Shown here one piece after another: positions 17,345 to 27,400 of a stretch of DNA of 64,000 bases. The notes under the pieces were generated by a model. That model ran no database searches, was not told the DNA's origin, and saw only the letters and a list, made by a program, of their open reading frames with translations. Source of the stretch: VAXT01 sp963850415 (GTDB lineage Bacteria; Actinomycetota; Thermoleophilia; Gaiellales; Gaiellaceae); assembly GCA_963850415.1 (NCBI GenBank), contig CAWKLE010000002.1, positions 496,001 to 560,000 of the forward strand, in the 5' to 3' direction. Made by a program: the position numbers and the translations under genes. Every line of letters begins with the position of its first letter. Position 1 is the stretch's first letter.

Positions 17345-18853
17345 GTGAGCGTGGCGACGGTTCGCACCCCTGCGGAGTACGAGGAGCGACTGCGGGAATA
17401 CCTCTTCGAGCGCGCCGAGGAGGTGCGCGCAGTACGAGTCGGCGAGAAGGAGATCTCCGAGCGCGCCGAGATCGTCGCGCGCTACGCGGACCTCTTCAAC
17501 CGTGAGCAGCTCGATGCGCTGCGCTCCGCCGAGGAGGGGGAACACGGGGACGAGCGCGAGCGGATCTTCCGCCTGCGACTCGAGTGCGAGGCCGGCGTCG
17601 CCGACCAGGAGCTCTCCGAGCGCAAGGACGAGCTCGAGAACGCGATCCTCGCGGCACGGGTCACGTTCCAGGGCGAGGAGCTTCCGCTCAGAACGGCGCA
17701 GGCGAAGCTGGCCGTCCTCCCCGACTACGCCGAACGCGACGAGCTGGGGGAGCTCCAGGCGGACGTGTCGGCGGGGTTCAACGAGGGCCGGCGCGAGCTG
17801 ATCCGCGACGAGAACGCGCTCGCGGGCGAGCTCTCCGGAATCACGGATCCGGTGGCGCGCAACGAGGAAGAAAAGGGCATCTCGCTCCGCGACCTCGCGG
17901 AACGGCTCAGGCAGGCGAGCGACGAGAGCGCCGGCGCCTACGCGACGCTTCGCGACCGCTGGTTCGAGCGACTGCTCGGCGACGAGCGCGAGCAGAGGCC
18001 GTCGGCCTTCCACGTCTCCTACATGCGGCGCCTCTCGCCGCTCGAGGCGACGTACACGAAGGACCGCGCCGTCGATGTCTGCATGGAGACGCTCTCGAAG
18101 CTCGGCTTCGACCTCGCGAGCGACGCGCGGATCAGGCTCGACCTCGACGACCGCCCGCAGAAGTCCCCGCGTGCGTGCGTGATCGCCGCGGACGCACCCG
18201 AGGTCGTCCACCTGATCACGAGGGCGCAGGGCGGGCTCCACGACTACCAGGCGTTCCTGCACGAGGCCGGGCACGCGCTCCACTACGCGGGCTGCGATCC
18301 GAACCTCTCGTATACGTTCCGGAACCTCTCGCGCGACCACGCGCTGACCGAGATCTACTCGTTCATCCTCGAGGCGATCTCGCGTGAGCCCGGCTGGCAC
18401 TCCGAGTACTTCGGCCTCTCGGATGAGGAGGCGCAGCGGAACGCGGAGGCGACGACGTTCCTCGAGGCGCTGCTCTATCGGCGCTACGCGGCCAAGCTCG
18501 GTTTCGAGCTCGACTTCTGGGGCCGCTTCAACGAGGACGGCGGCACCCCCGACGGCTACTCGGAGAAGATCAGCGACGCGACCGGCGTCTACTACCGCTC
18601 GGACAACTACCTCGCGGACATGGACGCCGGCTTCTACTCGGCCGACTATCTTCGCGCCTGGATCCGCTCGGCGCAGCTCCGCGAGCACCTGGCGCACGAG
18701 GTCGGCCCGGACTGGTGGCGGTCCGAGCAGACCGGCGATCGCCTCCGCGACCTCTTCAGCGAGGGCACAAAGCCGGCGAGCGAGGAAATCGCGGCGCGCA
18801 TCGGCTTCGACCCGCTCGACACCAGGCCGCTCGTCTCAGAGCTTTCGGCTTAA
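17345..18853 (+). CDS. Zinc metallopeptidase, M3-like (HExxH)
   Basis: This is a predicted cytoplasmic gluzincin peptidase of 502 residues. The zinc motif is LHEAGHALHYAG (His306, Glu307, His310), with the likely third ligand Glu336 in ALTEIYSFILE, about 26 residues on, as in family M3. The N-terminal 250 residues are helical and rich in Glu/Arg, as in M3 oligopeptidases. I see no signal peptide. GTG 17345 fits the promoter; the TTG at 17309 is part of the -35. M32 carboxypeptidase is an alternative but its motif differs. The stop codon TAA is the start of the next gene's -10. Confidence 0.78.
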   Translation: MSVATVRTPAEYEERLREYLFERAEEVRAVRVGEKEISERAEIVARYADLFNREQLDALRSAEEGEHGDERERIFRLRLECEAGVADQELSERKDELENAILAARVTFQGEELPLRTAQAKLAVLPDYAERDELGELQADVSAGFNEGRRELIRDENALAGELSGITDPVARNEEEKGISLRDLAERLRQASDESAGAYATLRDRWFERLLGDEREQRPSAFHVSYMRRLSPLEATYTKDRAVDVCMETLSKLGFDLASDARIRLDLDDRPQKSPRACVIAADAPEVVHLITRAQGGLHDYQAFLHEAGHALHYAGCDPNLSYTFRNLSRDHALTEIYSFILEAISREPGWHSEYFGLSDEEAQRNAEATTFLEALLYRRYAAKLGFELDFWGRFNEDGGTPDGYSEKISDATGVYYRSDNYLADMDAGFYSADYLRAWIRSAQLREHLAHEVGPDWWRSEQTGDRLRDLFSEGTKPASEEIAARIGFDPLDTRPLVSELSA

Positions 18854-18856
18854 GCT
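18851..18856 (+). promoter_or_regulatory. -10 element of the M14 peptidase gene, overlapping a stop codon
   Basis: TAAGCT starts with the TAA stop of the upstream peptidase and ends 6 nt before ATG 18863. Confidence 0.4.
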
Positions 18857-18862
18857 CCGCGG

Positions 18863-20560
18863 ATGCCTGACGTCGCCTTCGACCGGTTCTACCGGTACGA
18901 CGAGCTGACCGAGATCCTCCAGGGCTGGGCCGAGGAGCAGCCGGAGCTCGTCCGCGTCGAGAGCATCGGCACGTCCTACGAGGGCCGCGACATCTGGCTG
19001 GCGACGGTCACGAACTTCGAGACGGGAGCCGACCTCGACAAGCCCGCGCTCCTCGTCGAGGCGAATATCCACGCGCTCGAGGTGACGGGCTGCACGGCGG
19101 CGCTGCACCTCATCGACAAGCTCCTCCGCGGCCACGGGAGCGATCCGAAGGTCACGCGCTGTCTCGACACGCGCGTCTTCTACATCGTCCCCCGGCTCAA
19201 CCCTGACGGCGCCGAGCTCGCACTCGCCGACAAGCCGAAGTTCGTCCGCTCGAGCGTCCGGCCGTACCCGCGCCTCGACGAGCAGGACGGGCTCTACGAG
19301 GAGGACATCGACGGCGACGGACGGATCCTGATGATGCGGATCGAAGACCCGAACGGCGCCTGGAAGGCTCATCCCGAGGACCCGCGGCTCCTGACCCCGC
19401 GCGACGCCGACGAGGGGCCCGAGGACGGCACGTTCTACCGGCTGCTCTGGGAAGGGCTGATCCGAAACTACGACGGCATCCAGATCAAGGTCGCGCCGCC
19501 GCTCGAAGGCCTCGACCTGAACCGCAACTTCCCGGTCGAGTGGAAGCCCGAAGGCGAGCAGTACGGCGCAGGCCCGTTCCCGCTGTCCGAGCCCGAGACG
19601 AGAGCGCACATGGAGGCGATCGTCGCGCGGCCGAACATCACCGGCTACATCTCGTACCACACGTTCTCGGGCGTCCATCTTCGGCCCTACGGCGGCTACG
19701 ACGACGACCACTTCCCGACGATGGACCTGCGCGCCTACAAGCTGATCGGCGCCGAGGCAACGAAGCGCACCGGCTATCCGGCGATCTCGATCTTCCACGA
19801 GTTCAAGTACGACCCGAAGACCTCGATCACCGGCTCGACGACGGACTGGTTCTACGACCACGTCGGCGTCTACGCGTGGACGACCGAGTTCTGGAGCCCG
19901 CAGCGTCAGGCGGGCATCGAGGAGTACGGATACATCGAGTGGATGAAGGAGCACCCGCCCGAGGACGACCTGAAGCTTCTCCGCTGGAACGACGAGCAGC
20001 TCGACGGGAAGGGCTACCTCGACTGGTACGAGTTCGACCATCCGCAGCTGGGCAAGGTCGAGCTCGGCGGCTGGGACGTCATGTACTGCTGGGGGAACGT
20101 GCCGCCGCAGTTCCTCGAGGCCGAGATCGCGCCGCACTCGGACTGGGCGCTCTGGCACCTGCTGATCTCGCCACGGCTCGAGGTCAAGTCACTGGACGTG
20201 GACGCCATGGGGGAGAGGACGTACAAGGTCCGGCTCGTCCTCCAGAACACCGGCTGGCTGCCGACGCAGGTGACACAGAAGGCGATCGAGCGGAAGGCGG
20301 TCCGGCCGCTCGAGGTCGAGCTGACGCTGCCGGAGGGCGCCGAGCTCGTTGTCGGCGAGCAGAAGACCGAGGCGGGCCAGCTCGAAGGCCGCGTGCACCG
20401 GCGCAGCGTCCTCTGGTGGGGCGGGGACGATTCGACCGCCGACCTGACGAAGCTCGAGTGGGTGATCGAGGCGCCCGAGGGCGGCGAGCTCGCGATCGAG
20501 GCGAGGCATCAGCGGGCCGGCACGGTCCGCGAGGTTGTCTCACTCGGCGGCAACCCTTAG
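18863..20560 (+). CDS. M14-family zinc carboxypeptidase
   Basis: This is a carboxypeptidase A-like peptidase of 565 residues. The zinc ligands are His70 and Glu73 in EANIHALEVTG and His266 in ISYHTFSG; the catalytic Glu342 is in TTEFWSP. Substrate-binding residues are in GLDLNRNFP. After the catalytic domain (to about residue 400) comes a C-terminal beta-rich region with alternating hydrophobic strands. No signal peptide is visible. It sits directly after another metallopeptidase, so the pair may act together on peptides. Confidence 0.9.
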   Translation: MPDVAFDRFYRYDELTEILQGWAEEQPELVRVESIGTSYEGRDIWLATVTNFETGADLDKPALLVEANIHALEVTGCTAALHLIDKLLRGHGSDPKVTRCLDTRVFYIVPRLNPDGAELALADKPKFVRSSVRPYPRLDEQDGLYEEDIDGDGRILMMRIEDPNGAWKAHPEDPRLLTPRDADEGPEDGTFYRLLWEGLIRNYDGIQIKVAPPLEGLDLNRNFPVEWKPEGEQYGAGPFPLSEPETRAHMEAIVARPNITGYISYHTFSGVHLRPYGGYDDDHFPTMDLRAYKLIGAEATKRTGYPAISIFHEFKYDPKTSITGSTTDWFYDHVGVYAWTTEFWSPQRQAGIEEYGYIEWMKEHPPEDDLKLLRWNDEQLDGKGYLDWYEFDHPQLGKVELGGWDVMYCWGNVPPQFLEAEIAPHSDWALWHLLISPRLEVKSLDVDAMGERTYKVRLVLQNTGWLPTQVTQKAIERKAVRPLEVELTLPEGAELVVGEQKTEAGQLEGRVHRRSVLWWGGDDSTADLTKLEWVIEAPEGGELAIEARHQRAGTVREVVSLGGNP

Positions 20561-20563
20561 TCT
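20558..20563 (+). promoter_or_regulatory. -10 element of the gene at 20573, overlapping a stop codon
   Basis: TAGTCT starts with the TAG stop of the M14 gene and ends 9 nt before ATG 20573. Confidence 0.38.
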
Positions 20564-20572
20564 GCGCCGAGC

Positions 20573-21328
20573 ATGAGCCCGACCAGCGGCGTCATCGGCG
20601 AGTCCTGGAACGTCTACAAGACGCACTGGCGCCACCTGCTGCCGATCGCCTTCGTCGTGTACCTCGCCGTCGGGGTGCTTGGTGCGCTCCTCGTGGCGGT
20701 GCTGACCTGGGTCGGCGCGATCATCGCCTTTTTGATCTCGGTCGTCGCCCTGTTCTGGCTTCAGGCTGCGCTCGTCAAGGCGGTCGAAGACATCCGAGAC
20801 GGCCGGGCAGACCTCTCGCTCGGTGAGACCTTCGAGGCCGCGCGCGCACACCTCACGGCTGTGCTCGTGGCCGGGATCCTCGTAGTGCTCGGGATCGTGA
20901 TCGGCCTCATCCTGGTGATCGTTCCTGGCCTGTGGCTGATGACGATCTGGGCGGTGATCATCCCCGTGATCGTCCTCGAGAACAAGAGCGCGGGCGAGTC
21001 GTTCAGCCGCAGTCGTGAGCTCGTACGCGGCCACGGCTGGGGCGTTTTCGGCGTAATCGTGCTGACGATCCTGCTCCTGGTCGTCTTCCAGATCGTCCTC
21101 AGCCTGATCCTCTCGCCGCTCGCCGACTGGCTGAGGGGCTTCGTGTCGCAGATCGTGTCGGGAACGTTGACGGCTCCGTTCTTCGCGGTCGTCTTGACGC
21201 TTCTGTACTTCAGACTCCGGGCCGTACACGAGCAGGTCGCCGTTCCGGCTCCTGATACGGCCAGCCCGGCCGAAGAGCCGTCTCCTCAAGCGCCGACTGA
21301 CGAACCGCCGCCCGCGACTTTGGCCTAG
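20573..21328 (+). CDS. Multi-pass membrane protein of the GPDP membrane-domain/YciC type
   Basis: The 251-residue protein has about six membrane helices. It carries the signature VIVPGLWLMTIWAVIIPVIVLE followed by SAGESFSRSRELVRGHGWGV, which is typical of the glycerophosphodiester-phosphodiesterase membrane domain and YciC-like proteins of unknown function. It starts SPTSGVIGESWNVYKTHWR and ends in a Pro/Ala-rich cytoplasmic tail. It converges on the antiporter gene, with 5 nt between stops. Confidence 0.7.
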   Translation: MSPTSGVIGESWNVYKTHWRHLLPIAFVVYLAVGVLGALLVAVLTWVGAIIAFLISVVALFWLQAALVKAVEDIRDGRADLSLGETFEAARAHLTAVLVAGILVVLGIVIGLILVIVPGLWLMTIWAVIIPVIVLENKSAGESFSRSRELVRGHGWGVFGVIVLTILLLVVFQIVLSLILSPLADWLRGFVSQIVSGTLTAPFFAVVLTLLYFRLRAVHEQVAVPAPDTASPAEEPSPQAPTDEPPPATLA

Positions 21329-21333
21329 AGCCC

Positions 21334-22497
21334 TCAGACGTACTCCTCGGCCGGCAGCGGCGGATGACGGACCTCCTCGTGCCGCTCCTCGGCCGCGTCT
21401 GGCAGGAACCACCGTTCGGCGATCGCGGTCGGGACCACCGCCGAGAGCACGACCACGGTTACGAGGATCGAGAACTGCGTCCGGTCGATGATCCCCGCGT
21501 TCAGCCCGTAGAGCGACGAGATCGTTCCGAACGTCAGCCCGGTGCTCATCAGCAGCGTGGTGAAGGTCGCGTGGCGTGGAGTCGCGCGGCGCGCCAGCGG
21601 CCACACGATGCCGAGCTTGGGAACCATCTTCGCGGCGGCGAGGACCGCGAGGACACCAACGTTCGCGGCGACGGCGCCCAGCGAAACGTTCATGCCGCCC
21701 TTGACGAAGAAGAACGGCGTCAGGAACGCGAACGCGACGACGCGCATGCGCGTTTGCTCCTCACGGTGCTGCGCGAAGTGGCCGCTCATCGCGAGCCCGA
21801 GCACGAACGCGGGCAGCACCGCATGGCCGTTGGACGCGTCCGCCAGGACCATGAGGACGAACAGGACGAAGAAGACGAGCTTGATCTCCGGCTCGATCAC
21901 GCGGTCCCCGTACCGGCCGAAGAACCACGGCGCGAGCCTGGGCAGGAGCAGGATCAGGGCGAGCGAGACGCCGAGGAAGAGCGGGAACCAGACGTTCGGC
22001 GTGATGAAGATCGCCGAGAGTGCGATTGCTGTGCAGAGATCCGTGACGAACGTTGCGCTCATCAGCAGCTTCCCGATCGCCGTGTCGGTCAGCCCGCGCT
22101 CCAGCAGGACGGCGTAGACGACCGCGAGTGACGTCGTGGACAGCGCGGTTCCCGCGATCAGCGAGGCGCGGCCCGACCAGTCGAGCACGACGTACGCGGC
22201 TAGCGACGCGACCACGAACGGGCCGGCGAAGGACGCGACCCCGATCCCGACGGTCGACGTCGCCCGGTTGCGCAGGTAGTCGGGGTCGACCTCCATCCCC
22301 GCGAGGAACGTCAGGACGATCGACGCGAACGACGCGATGAAGTCGAGCCACTCCTGTGAGTGCAGGTGGAACGCGTTGCCGGCGACGACGCCGAACGACA
22401 GCTCGAGCAGGGCGACGGTGACGCCCAGCTCGACCGAGACGACACTCGCGACGAGGATGACTCCTGCGAGGACTGCTGCAAGCTGGACGGGCTCCAC
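21334..22497 (-). CDS. Cation:proton antiporter, CPA2 family
   Basis: This is an Na+/H+ or K+/H+ exchanger of 387 residues with about 12-13 membrane helices. Typical segments are the N-terminal GVTVALLELSFGVVAG, LTFLAGMEVDPDYLR, the ALSTTSLAVVYAVL helix followed by ATFVTDLCTAIALS (the transport Asp), and FFFVKGGMNVSL. No RCK/TrkA domain follows, unlike KefB. The GTG start is backed by GGAGG 10 nt upstream, so this gene is not leaderless. The ion specificity cannot be told. Confidence 0.88.
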   Translation of the reverse strand: MEPVQLAAVLAGVILVASVVSVELGVTVALLELSFGVVAGNAFHLHSQEWLDFIASFASIVLTFLAGMEVDPDYLRNRATSTVGIGVASFAGPFVVASLAAYVVLDWSGRASLIAGTALSTTSLAVVYAVLLERGLTDTAIGKLLMSATFVTDLCTAIALSAIFITPNVWFPLFLGVSLALILLLPRLAPWFFGRYGDRVIEPEIKLVFFVLFVLMVLADASNGHAVLPAFVLGLAMSGHFAQHREEQTRMRVVAFAFLTPFFFVKGGMNVSLGAVAANVGVLAVLAAAKMVPKLGIVWPLARRATPRHATFTTLLMSTGLTFGTISSLYGLNAGIIDRTQFSILVTVVVLSAVVPTAIAERWFLPDAAEERHEEVRHPPLPAEEYV

Positions 22498-22661
22498 GGC
22501 ACTACCTCCACTTCACGTCGTTGACGTTCGGTAGAGGCCATCAGCGCCGGAGCGCGGTTTCGGCGAGCCTCATCGCCGTGCAGGCAGCATACGGGATCGC
22601 GACCGGGCGGATCGGTACGCTCCAGCAAGCCGTTTGGCGTTACCGGCTGCCATTTCCCTCT

Positions 22662-23846
22662 ATGAAACGATCGGTCTCAATCTTCGGCGTGCTGCTCGTG
22701 GCGCTCCTGCTCGCCGCCGCGTTGCTCTCCGCGGCGACCTCGGTTGCCGGGAGGCTTCGTGCCCCCCACAATCGCGCGGCGCCGAAGATCGCGGGAGCCG
22801 TCCTCGAGGGGAAGACGCTTTCCGCCCAGCGCGGCAGGTGGTCGAATCGGCCGACCGCGTTTCGATACGCATGGCAGTCCTGCAACCGGGCCGGCGGATC
22901 GTGCGTCCGGCTGCGCGGCGCAAAGCGATCGAAGTACCGGCTCGGAGCCGGCGTGGTCGGGCACAGGCTGCGGGTCGTCGTCACCGCCGTCAACCGGGTC
23001 GGACACGGGTCGGCGCGCTCGAAGCCGTCGCCGATCATCAACCGACCTCCGATACCGCCGCCTCCACCGCCCGGTCCGCCACCTCCTCCGGGCCCGCCAC
23101 CGGCGCCGCCTCCCCCCGGCTACTTCGGCACTGACCCGTCACGCGATTGCGTCGACCGGGCGGAGGCGAACTGCAGTCTTCAGAACATGCTTCCCCGCGC
23201 CGCCGGCACGTGCGCGAGCGCCATCATCCACAGCAGCTGGGAGCCGCGCCCGGACAACTTCGCGGCCAACCACACCGTCGGCGACGGCTCCTACGTCTGG
23301 GGACCGGCCGCGACCGATGCCTACTGGTCCGGCTGGGCGGCAAGGGTGCCCCTCGTCCAGGGCCAGTTCACGGGCACCACGACGGAGATGTTCTCCTGGG
23401 CGGCCTGCCGCTGGGGCGTCGACGAAGACATTCTCCGCGCCGTCGGCGTGATCGAGTCGACGTGGCACCAGTCGACCTGGGGCGACCGCTGCTCGGGCAA
23501 CGACTCGACGATCGGCTCGTTCAGCATCGTCCAGATCAAGAACAAGAACTGCGACGGGACGCTGCTCTGGGGCGGGATGCCCGACATTCAGCTTTCGACG
23601 GCCCTGGCGGTCGACTTCTACGCGGCAAGGCTGCGCTCTTGTTACAACGGCGATTTCTACGACGGCGGTTCCTGGCTCTACGGTGGGCAGACGGTGAGGC
23701 AGATCGCCGCCGCGCACGGCTGGCCCTATGTGCTCTGGGGCTGCGTCGGATCCTGGTACTCGGGCAGCTGGTACGACTCGGGTGCGGTGAACTACATCAA
23801 CGCGGTGCAGACGGCGCTCGCACAGCGGACCTGGCTCGGCTACTAG
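22662..23846 (+). CDS. Secreted protein: Ig-like repeat, Pro-rich linker and lysozyme-like domain
   Basis: The 394-residue protein starts with a basic residue pair and a hydrophobic signal segment (SIFGVLLVALLLAAALLSAA). It continues with one Ig-like repeat (PKIAGAVLEGKTL, GRWSNRPTAFRYAWQSCN, HRLRVVVTAVNRVGHGSA), a run of Pro/Gly of about 30 residues, and a C-terminal domain with several Cys. The last domain resembles the lysozyme/transglycosylase fold, with the candidate catalytic Glu in AVGVIESTWHQS and repeated Trp/Tyr. It probably acts on the cell wall outside the membrane. ATG 22662 was chosen over the GTG/TTG frame start at 22521 because the signal peptide begins there. Confidence 0.7.
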   Translation: MKRSVSIFGVLLVALLLAAALLSAATSVAGRLRAPHNRAAPKIAGAVLEGKTLSAQRGRWSNRPTAFRYAWQSCNRAGGSCVRLRGAKRSKYRLGAGVVGHRLRVVVTAVNRVGHGSARSKPSPIINRPPIPPPPPPGPPPPPGPPPAPPPPGYFGTDPSRDCVDRAEANCSLQNMLPRAAGTCASAIIHSSWEPRPDNFAANHTVGDGSYVWGPAATDAYWSGWAARVPLVQGQFTGTTTEMFSWAACRWGVDEDILRAVGVIESTWHQSTWGDRCSGNDSTIGSFSIVQIKNKNCDGTLLWGGMPDIQLSTALAVDFYAARLRSCYNGDFYDGGSWLYGGQTVRQIAAAHGWPYVLWGCVGSWYSGSWYDSGAVNYINAVQTALAQRTWLGY

Positions 23847-23908
23847 GGCTTTCTCTGTGCACTACCTCGGGGCGTTAGGCCCATTCGCTCGCGCCTCGGC
23901 ACGAAGCT

Positions 23909-24130
23909 TTAACCCCGGACGTCGCGTTCATCACGAACCCATCGGCGTACGACCTGAACCTCGATCGCGCAGACGACAGCAATGCACCCGACGAGGATCC
24001 CGACGAGGATCGGCGTCGAAGCTCCGCCAGCCAGCGCAGGAAGGAAGATTGCCAGGGTGAAGAGCGTTTCGAGCGCAATGCGTCGGTAATTTGGCATCGG
24101 GAACTCTCGACGGTCGCGACTCGGGTTCAT
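23909..24130 (-). CDS. Small membrane protein, unknown
   Basis: The 73-residue protein has two hydrophobic segments (ALETLFTLAIFLPALAGG and PILVGILVGCIAVVCAIEV) and a charged C-terminus. ATG 24130 follows AGGAAAG-type ribosome-binding sequence. It lies in a stretch with lower GC than its surroundings, next to a gene fragment and a tRNA. No family recognised. Confidence 0.5.
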   Translation of the reverse strand: MNPSRDRREFPMPNYRRIALETLFTLAIFLPALAGGASTPILVGILVGCIAVVCAIEVQVVRRWVRDERDVRG

Positions 24131-24226
24131 CCTCGCTTCTTTCCTCTCCGACGGTAGCTCTCGATCATGCAGTCCGAGGCTAGCGCCTTCTGTTATTCGC
24201 CTCGGAGCCGCTGAACTTTCCGCCCC

Positions 24227-24415
24227 ATGCCGAACGCCATAACGCGGGAACAACTCAGAACCTTCGCGCGCGAACACCTGCTCTACGAGGTTGAGATGCT
24301 GGCGCTCAACCGGTCGAAGGCCATGGAGCCTGTCCGAGACCTCTCATGCGGACTCGGGTTACAGCCGGAAGCAGTAAAGGCGCATACGGGATTCGAACCC
24401 GTGCCGCCGCCGTGA
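24227..24415 (+). pseudogene. Possible gene fragment running into tRNA-Glu
   Basis: The first half of this 62-codon frame reads like a real helical protein start (REQLRTFAREHLLYEVEMLAL), but after about residue 35 it loses coding character and runs into the antisense of the tRNA gene. It may be the 5' remnant of a small gene cut at the tRNA. It could also be chance. Confidence 0.28.
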
Positions 24416-24450
24416 GAGGGCGGTGTCCTAGGCCACTAGACGAATGCGCC
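24378..24450 (-). tRNA. tRNA-Glu (anticodon CTC)
   Basis: The acceptor stem GGCGCAT pairs with ATGCGCC. The anticodon stem is CCGCC/GGCGG with loop CTCTCAC, giving anticodon CTC. The T arm is CACGGGTTCGAATCCCGT. CCA is not encoded. Confidence 0.95.
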
Positions 24451-24480
24451 GGAGCCGGGATTGTAGCCGCGGTGCGTCGC

Positions 24481-27400
24481 CTAATCGACGTCGAGATCGG
24501 CAAATGACGCCGACGACTTGGCGAACTCCCACCAGCCTTCGACGCCCGGCCGCACGAACGCCATGCTCCGGCCGTAGACGAGCGGGACCACGGCCGCCTG
24601 CTCCGCGACCGCGAGCCGGTCCGCCTGGCGGTACAGCTCGAGCCGCTTGGCGCCGGTCTCCGCGTGGCGGGCCGAGTCGATCAGCACGTCGAACGGCGGG
24701 TAGGCGTACCGTCCCTCGTTGGCCTTCGCGTGCGAGTGCAGGATGAGGCGCAGGCAGTACTCGGGATCGGGATACCCGGGAAGCCAGCCGAGCACAGCGA
24801 TCGGCGCGAGCTCGAGCGGCCTCCCGAGCGGCGCGACCTCGTCGACGTTCTCGGCCGTCCACTCCTGCACCGAGATCTCGAGGCCGAGAATCTCGCGCCA
24901 CGAGCGGGTGATCTCGTCGAGGAGAGACTTCCAGACGTCCTGCGCGACGATTCCGAGCTCGCCGGACACTCCGGCGTATCTCAGGTGCTCGCGGGCGCGA
25001 TCCGGGTCGAACGGAAGCACGATGTCCGGGGTGTGGCCCTGAAGCGCGGGCGGCACGAGCCCGCCGGTCGCGACCTCGAGGTTCGCGGGCATCAGCGGCT
25101 CGAGCGCGGAGCGGTCGATCGCGTACGCCAACGCGAGCCGCAGATCGCGGTCTCCCAGCGCGGGGTCCGAGTGGCGGAAGCCGAGGTACGCGGTCCACGT
25201 GAGCGGGCCTTGTCCGCGATCCTGGCTGCGGACGTGGTCCGAGGTGCGCGGCGTGTACATCACGCGCACGAGGTCGAGCTCGCCGCGCTCGAGTGGGCCG
25301 GCTGCCTCGTCCGCGGTCGCGCGGGTGATCTCGACGCGGGCGACATTGCCCGGGTGGGCGCCCGTATAGGACTCGTTGCGCACGAGGACCAGCCGCGCGT
25401 CCCCGTGCTCGAGCTGGCGGAACGGGCCGCTGACGACCTGTCGCTCGGGATCCGTCCAGTCGTCGCCGTCGCGGTCGATCGCGTGCTGCGGCAGGGGGCC
25501 GGAGTCCGGACGGTTGACGACGCTCATGAAGTACGGGGCGGGCGCGACGAGCCTGAACTCGACGGTCCGGTCGTCGAGCGCTCGCACGCCGATCGCCTCG
25601 GCGTCGTCGCCGTGGCCGAGGAAGTACTCCTCGCCGTTCTCGAGCACGAAGTAGATCGGCGCCGAGGCGCCGGGTCGCTCGGGGTCGAGCATGCGCCGGA
25701 TGCCGAAGACCCAGTCGTGCGCGGTCAGCGGCGTCCCGTCCGACCAGTGCAGCCCTTCACCGCAGGTGGAAGACGTAGCGGAGGCCGTCGTCCGAGATTT
25801 CCCAGCGCTCCGCGAGCGAGGGGACGATCGTCCGGTCCGGCCACGCCTCGACGAGCCGGTCGAAGAGCTGCATGCAGAGGTTGATGTCCGGCCAGAAGCC
25901 GGCGTCGCGCGGGTCGAAGACGCGAGGCACGTAGCTCCCGCTCATGCGCAGCGTCGCGGTCGGCGTGCCGGGGTCGGGCGGCCTCCAGTACCGGAATGCA
26001 CGCTGGTACGTCTCGTTCGCCTCGGCGAAGCGCAGCGAGGTGTGGAGCGCGATCGCGAGCTTCAGCAGGACGAGCGCGATCTCCTGGTCGGCCCCGCGGC
26101 GCTCGAGCAGCGGGAGCAGCGCCCGGTAGTGCCCGATCGCGGCGTCCAGCGCCCATTCGAGGCGGGCGCGGTCGCCGGCCCGCGTCAGGTAGAGAACCGC
26201 CTCGTCTTCCGCGTTCCCGGCGAGCGCATGGTGCGCGAGGATGCCGAGCACCTCGTCGCGGTTCTCGGCGTACCGCTCCTCGAGCCAGCGCATCGCCTTG
26301 CGGTGCAGCTCCTCGCGATCGGCGGCGAGCAGCGTCCTGTACGCGGCTTCCTGGATCAGCGCGTGCTTGAACCGGTACTCGGGCTCGGGCCAGCGGCGAG
26401 CCTCGCGGACCAGGTCGACGCGCTGGAGTGCGTTCAGCGAGTCCTGGAGCGACCCGTCGGCGCCCGTCACGCCTTCGAGCAGCGGCAGTCCGAACCGCCG
26501 GCCGAGGACGGACGCCGCCGTCAGGACGTCGCGATCGCGTGCGGCGAGCCGGTCGATCCGGGCGAGGATCACCTTCTCGACGGTCGGCGGGATCACGATC
26601 TCGGCTTCGTGGTCGAAGCGCCAGCCCTCGTCTTCGCGAACGAGCACGCCCGTCTCGGCGAGCGTGCCGATGAGCTCCTCGAGGTAGAACGGGTTGCCCT
26701 CGGCTCCTTCCAGGATCTGCTGTTCCAGGTGCGGCGGAATCGTGCCCTCGCCGAACAGCGAGACGAGGAGCTCGCGGTGCGCGTCTCCCGACAGGGCCCC
26801 GAGCGCGAGCTCGCGTGAGCGGTGCGGGTACTGCTCGGCGGCGATCGTCTTCACGCGCCACGACGGGTGGTCCGGCTCCGTGCGGTGCTTGATGACGATG
26901 AGGACGGCCGCGGTGTCGGTGATGCCGAGCAGCTGCTCGGTGAGCTGGAGCGAGGTCGCGTCGGCCCAGTGCAGGTCGTCGATCGCGAGCACGACCGGGC
27001 GCTCGTCGGCCAGTCGCGCGATCAGCTCGCCGACGACCTCGAACGTGCGGTACTGCACGGCCTCGGGCGAGAGCTCGGCCAGGCGTGAGGCGGCTTCCGC
27101 CTCGAGTGTCACGCCGAGCATGGCGCCGAGATACGGGTAGATCTCGAGCACCCGCTGGCCGAAGAGGCGCTCGACTTCGCGGCGCAGCGACACGCGCAGG
27201 CGCAACTCGGGCTCCTCGAGCGAGACGCCCAGCCATTCGCGCAGCACGTCGCGGTAGGGCCAGTAGGGAAGCGACTCGCCGTACGAGACGCAGCGGCCCT
27301 CGAGCCACAGCGGTGCTCCGCGCGGCGATTCGGCCAGCCTCGACGAGCCCGCGCACCTCGGCGCTGAGCCTGCTCTTGCCGATTCCCGCCTCGCCGGTGA

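Noticed and set aside
24227..24415. A full, functional small gene before tRNA-Glu
   Set aside because: Coding character fades after about 35 codons and the end is antisense to the tRNA; kept only as a possible fragment.
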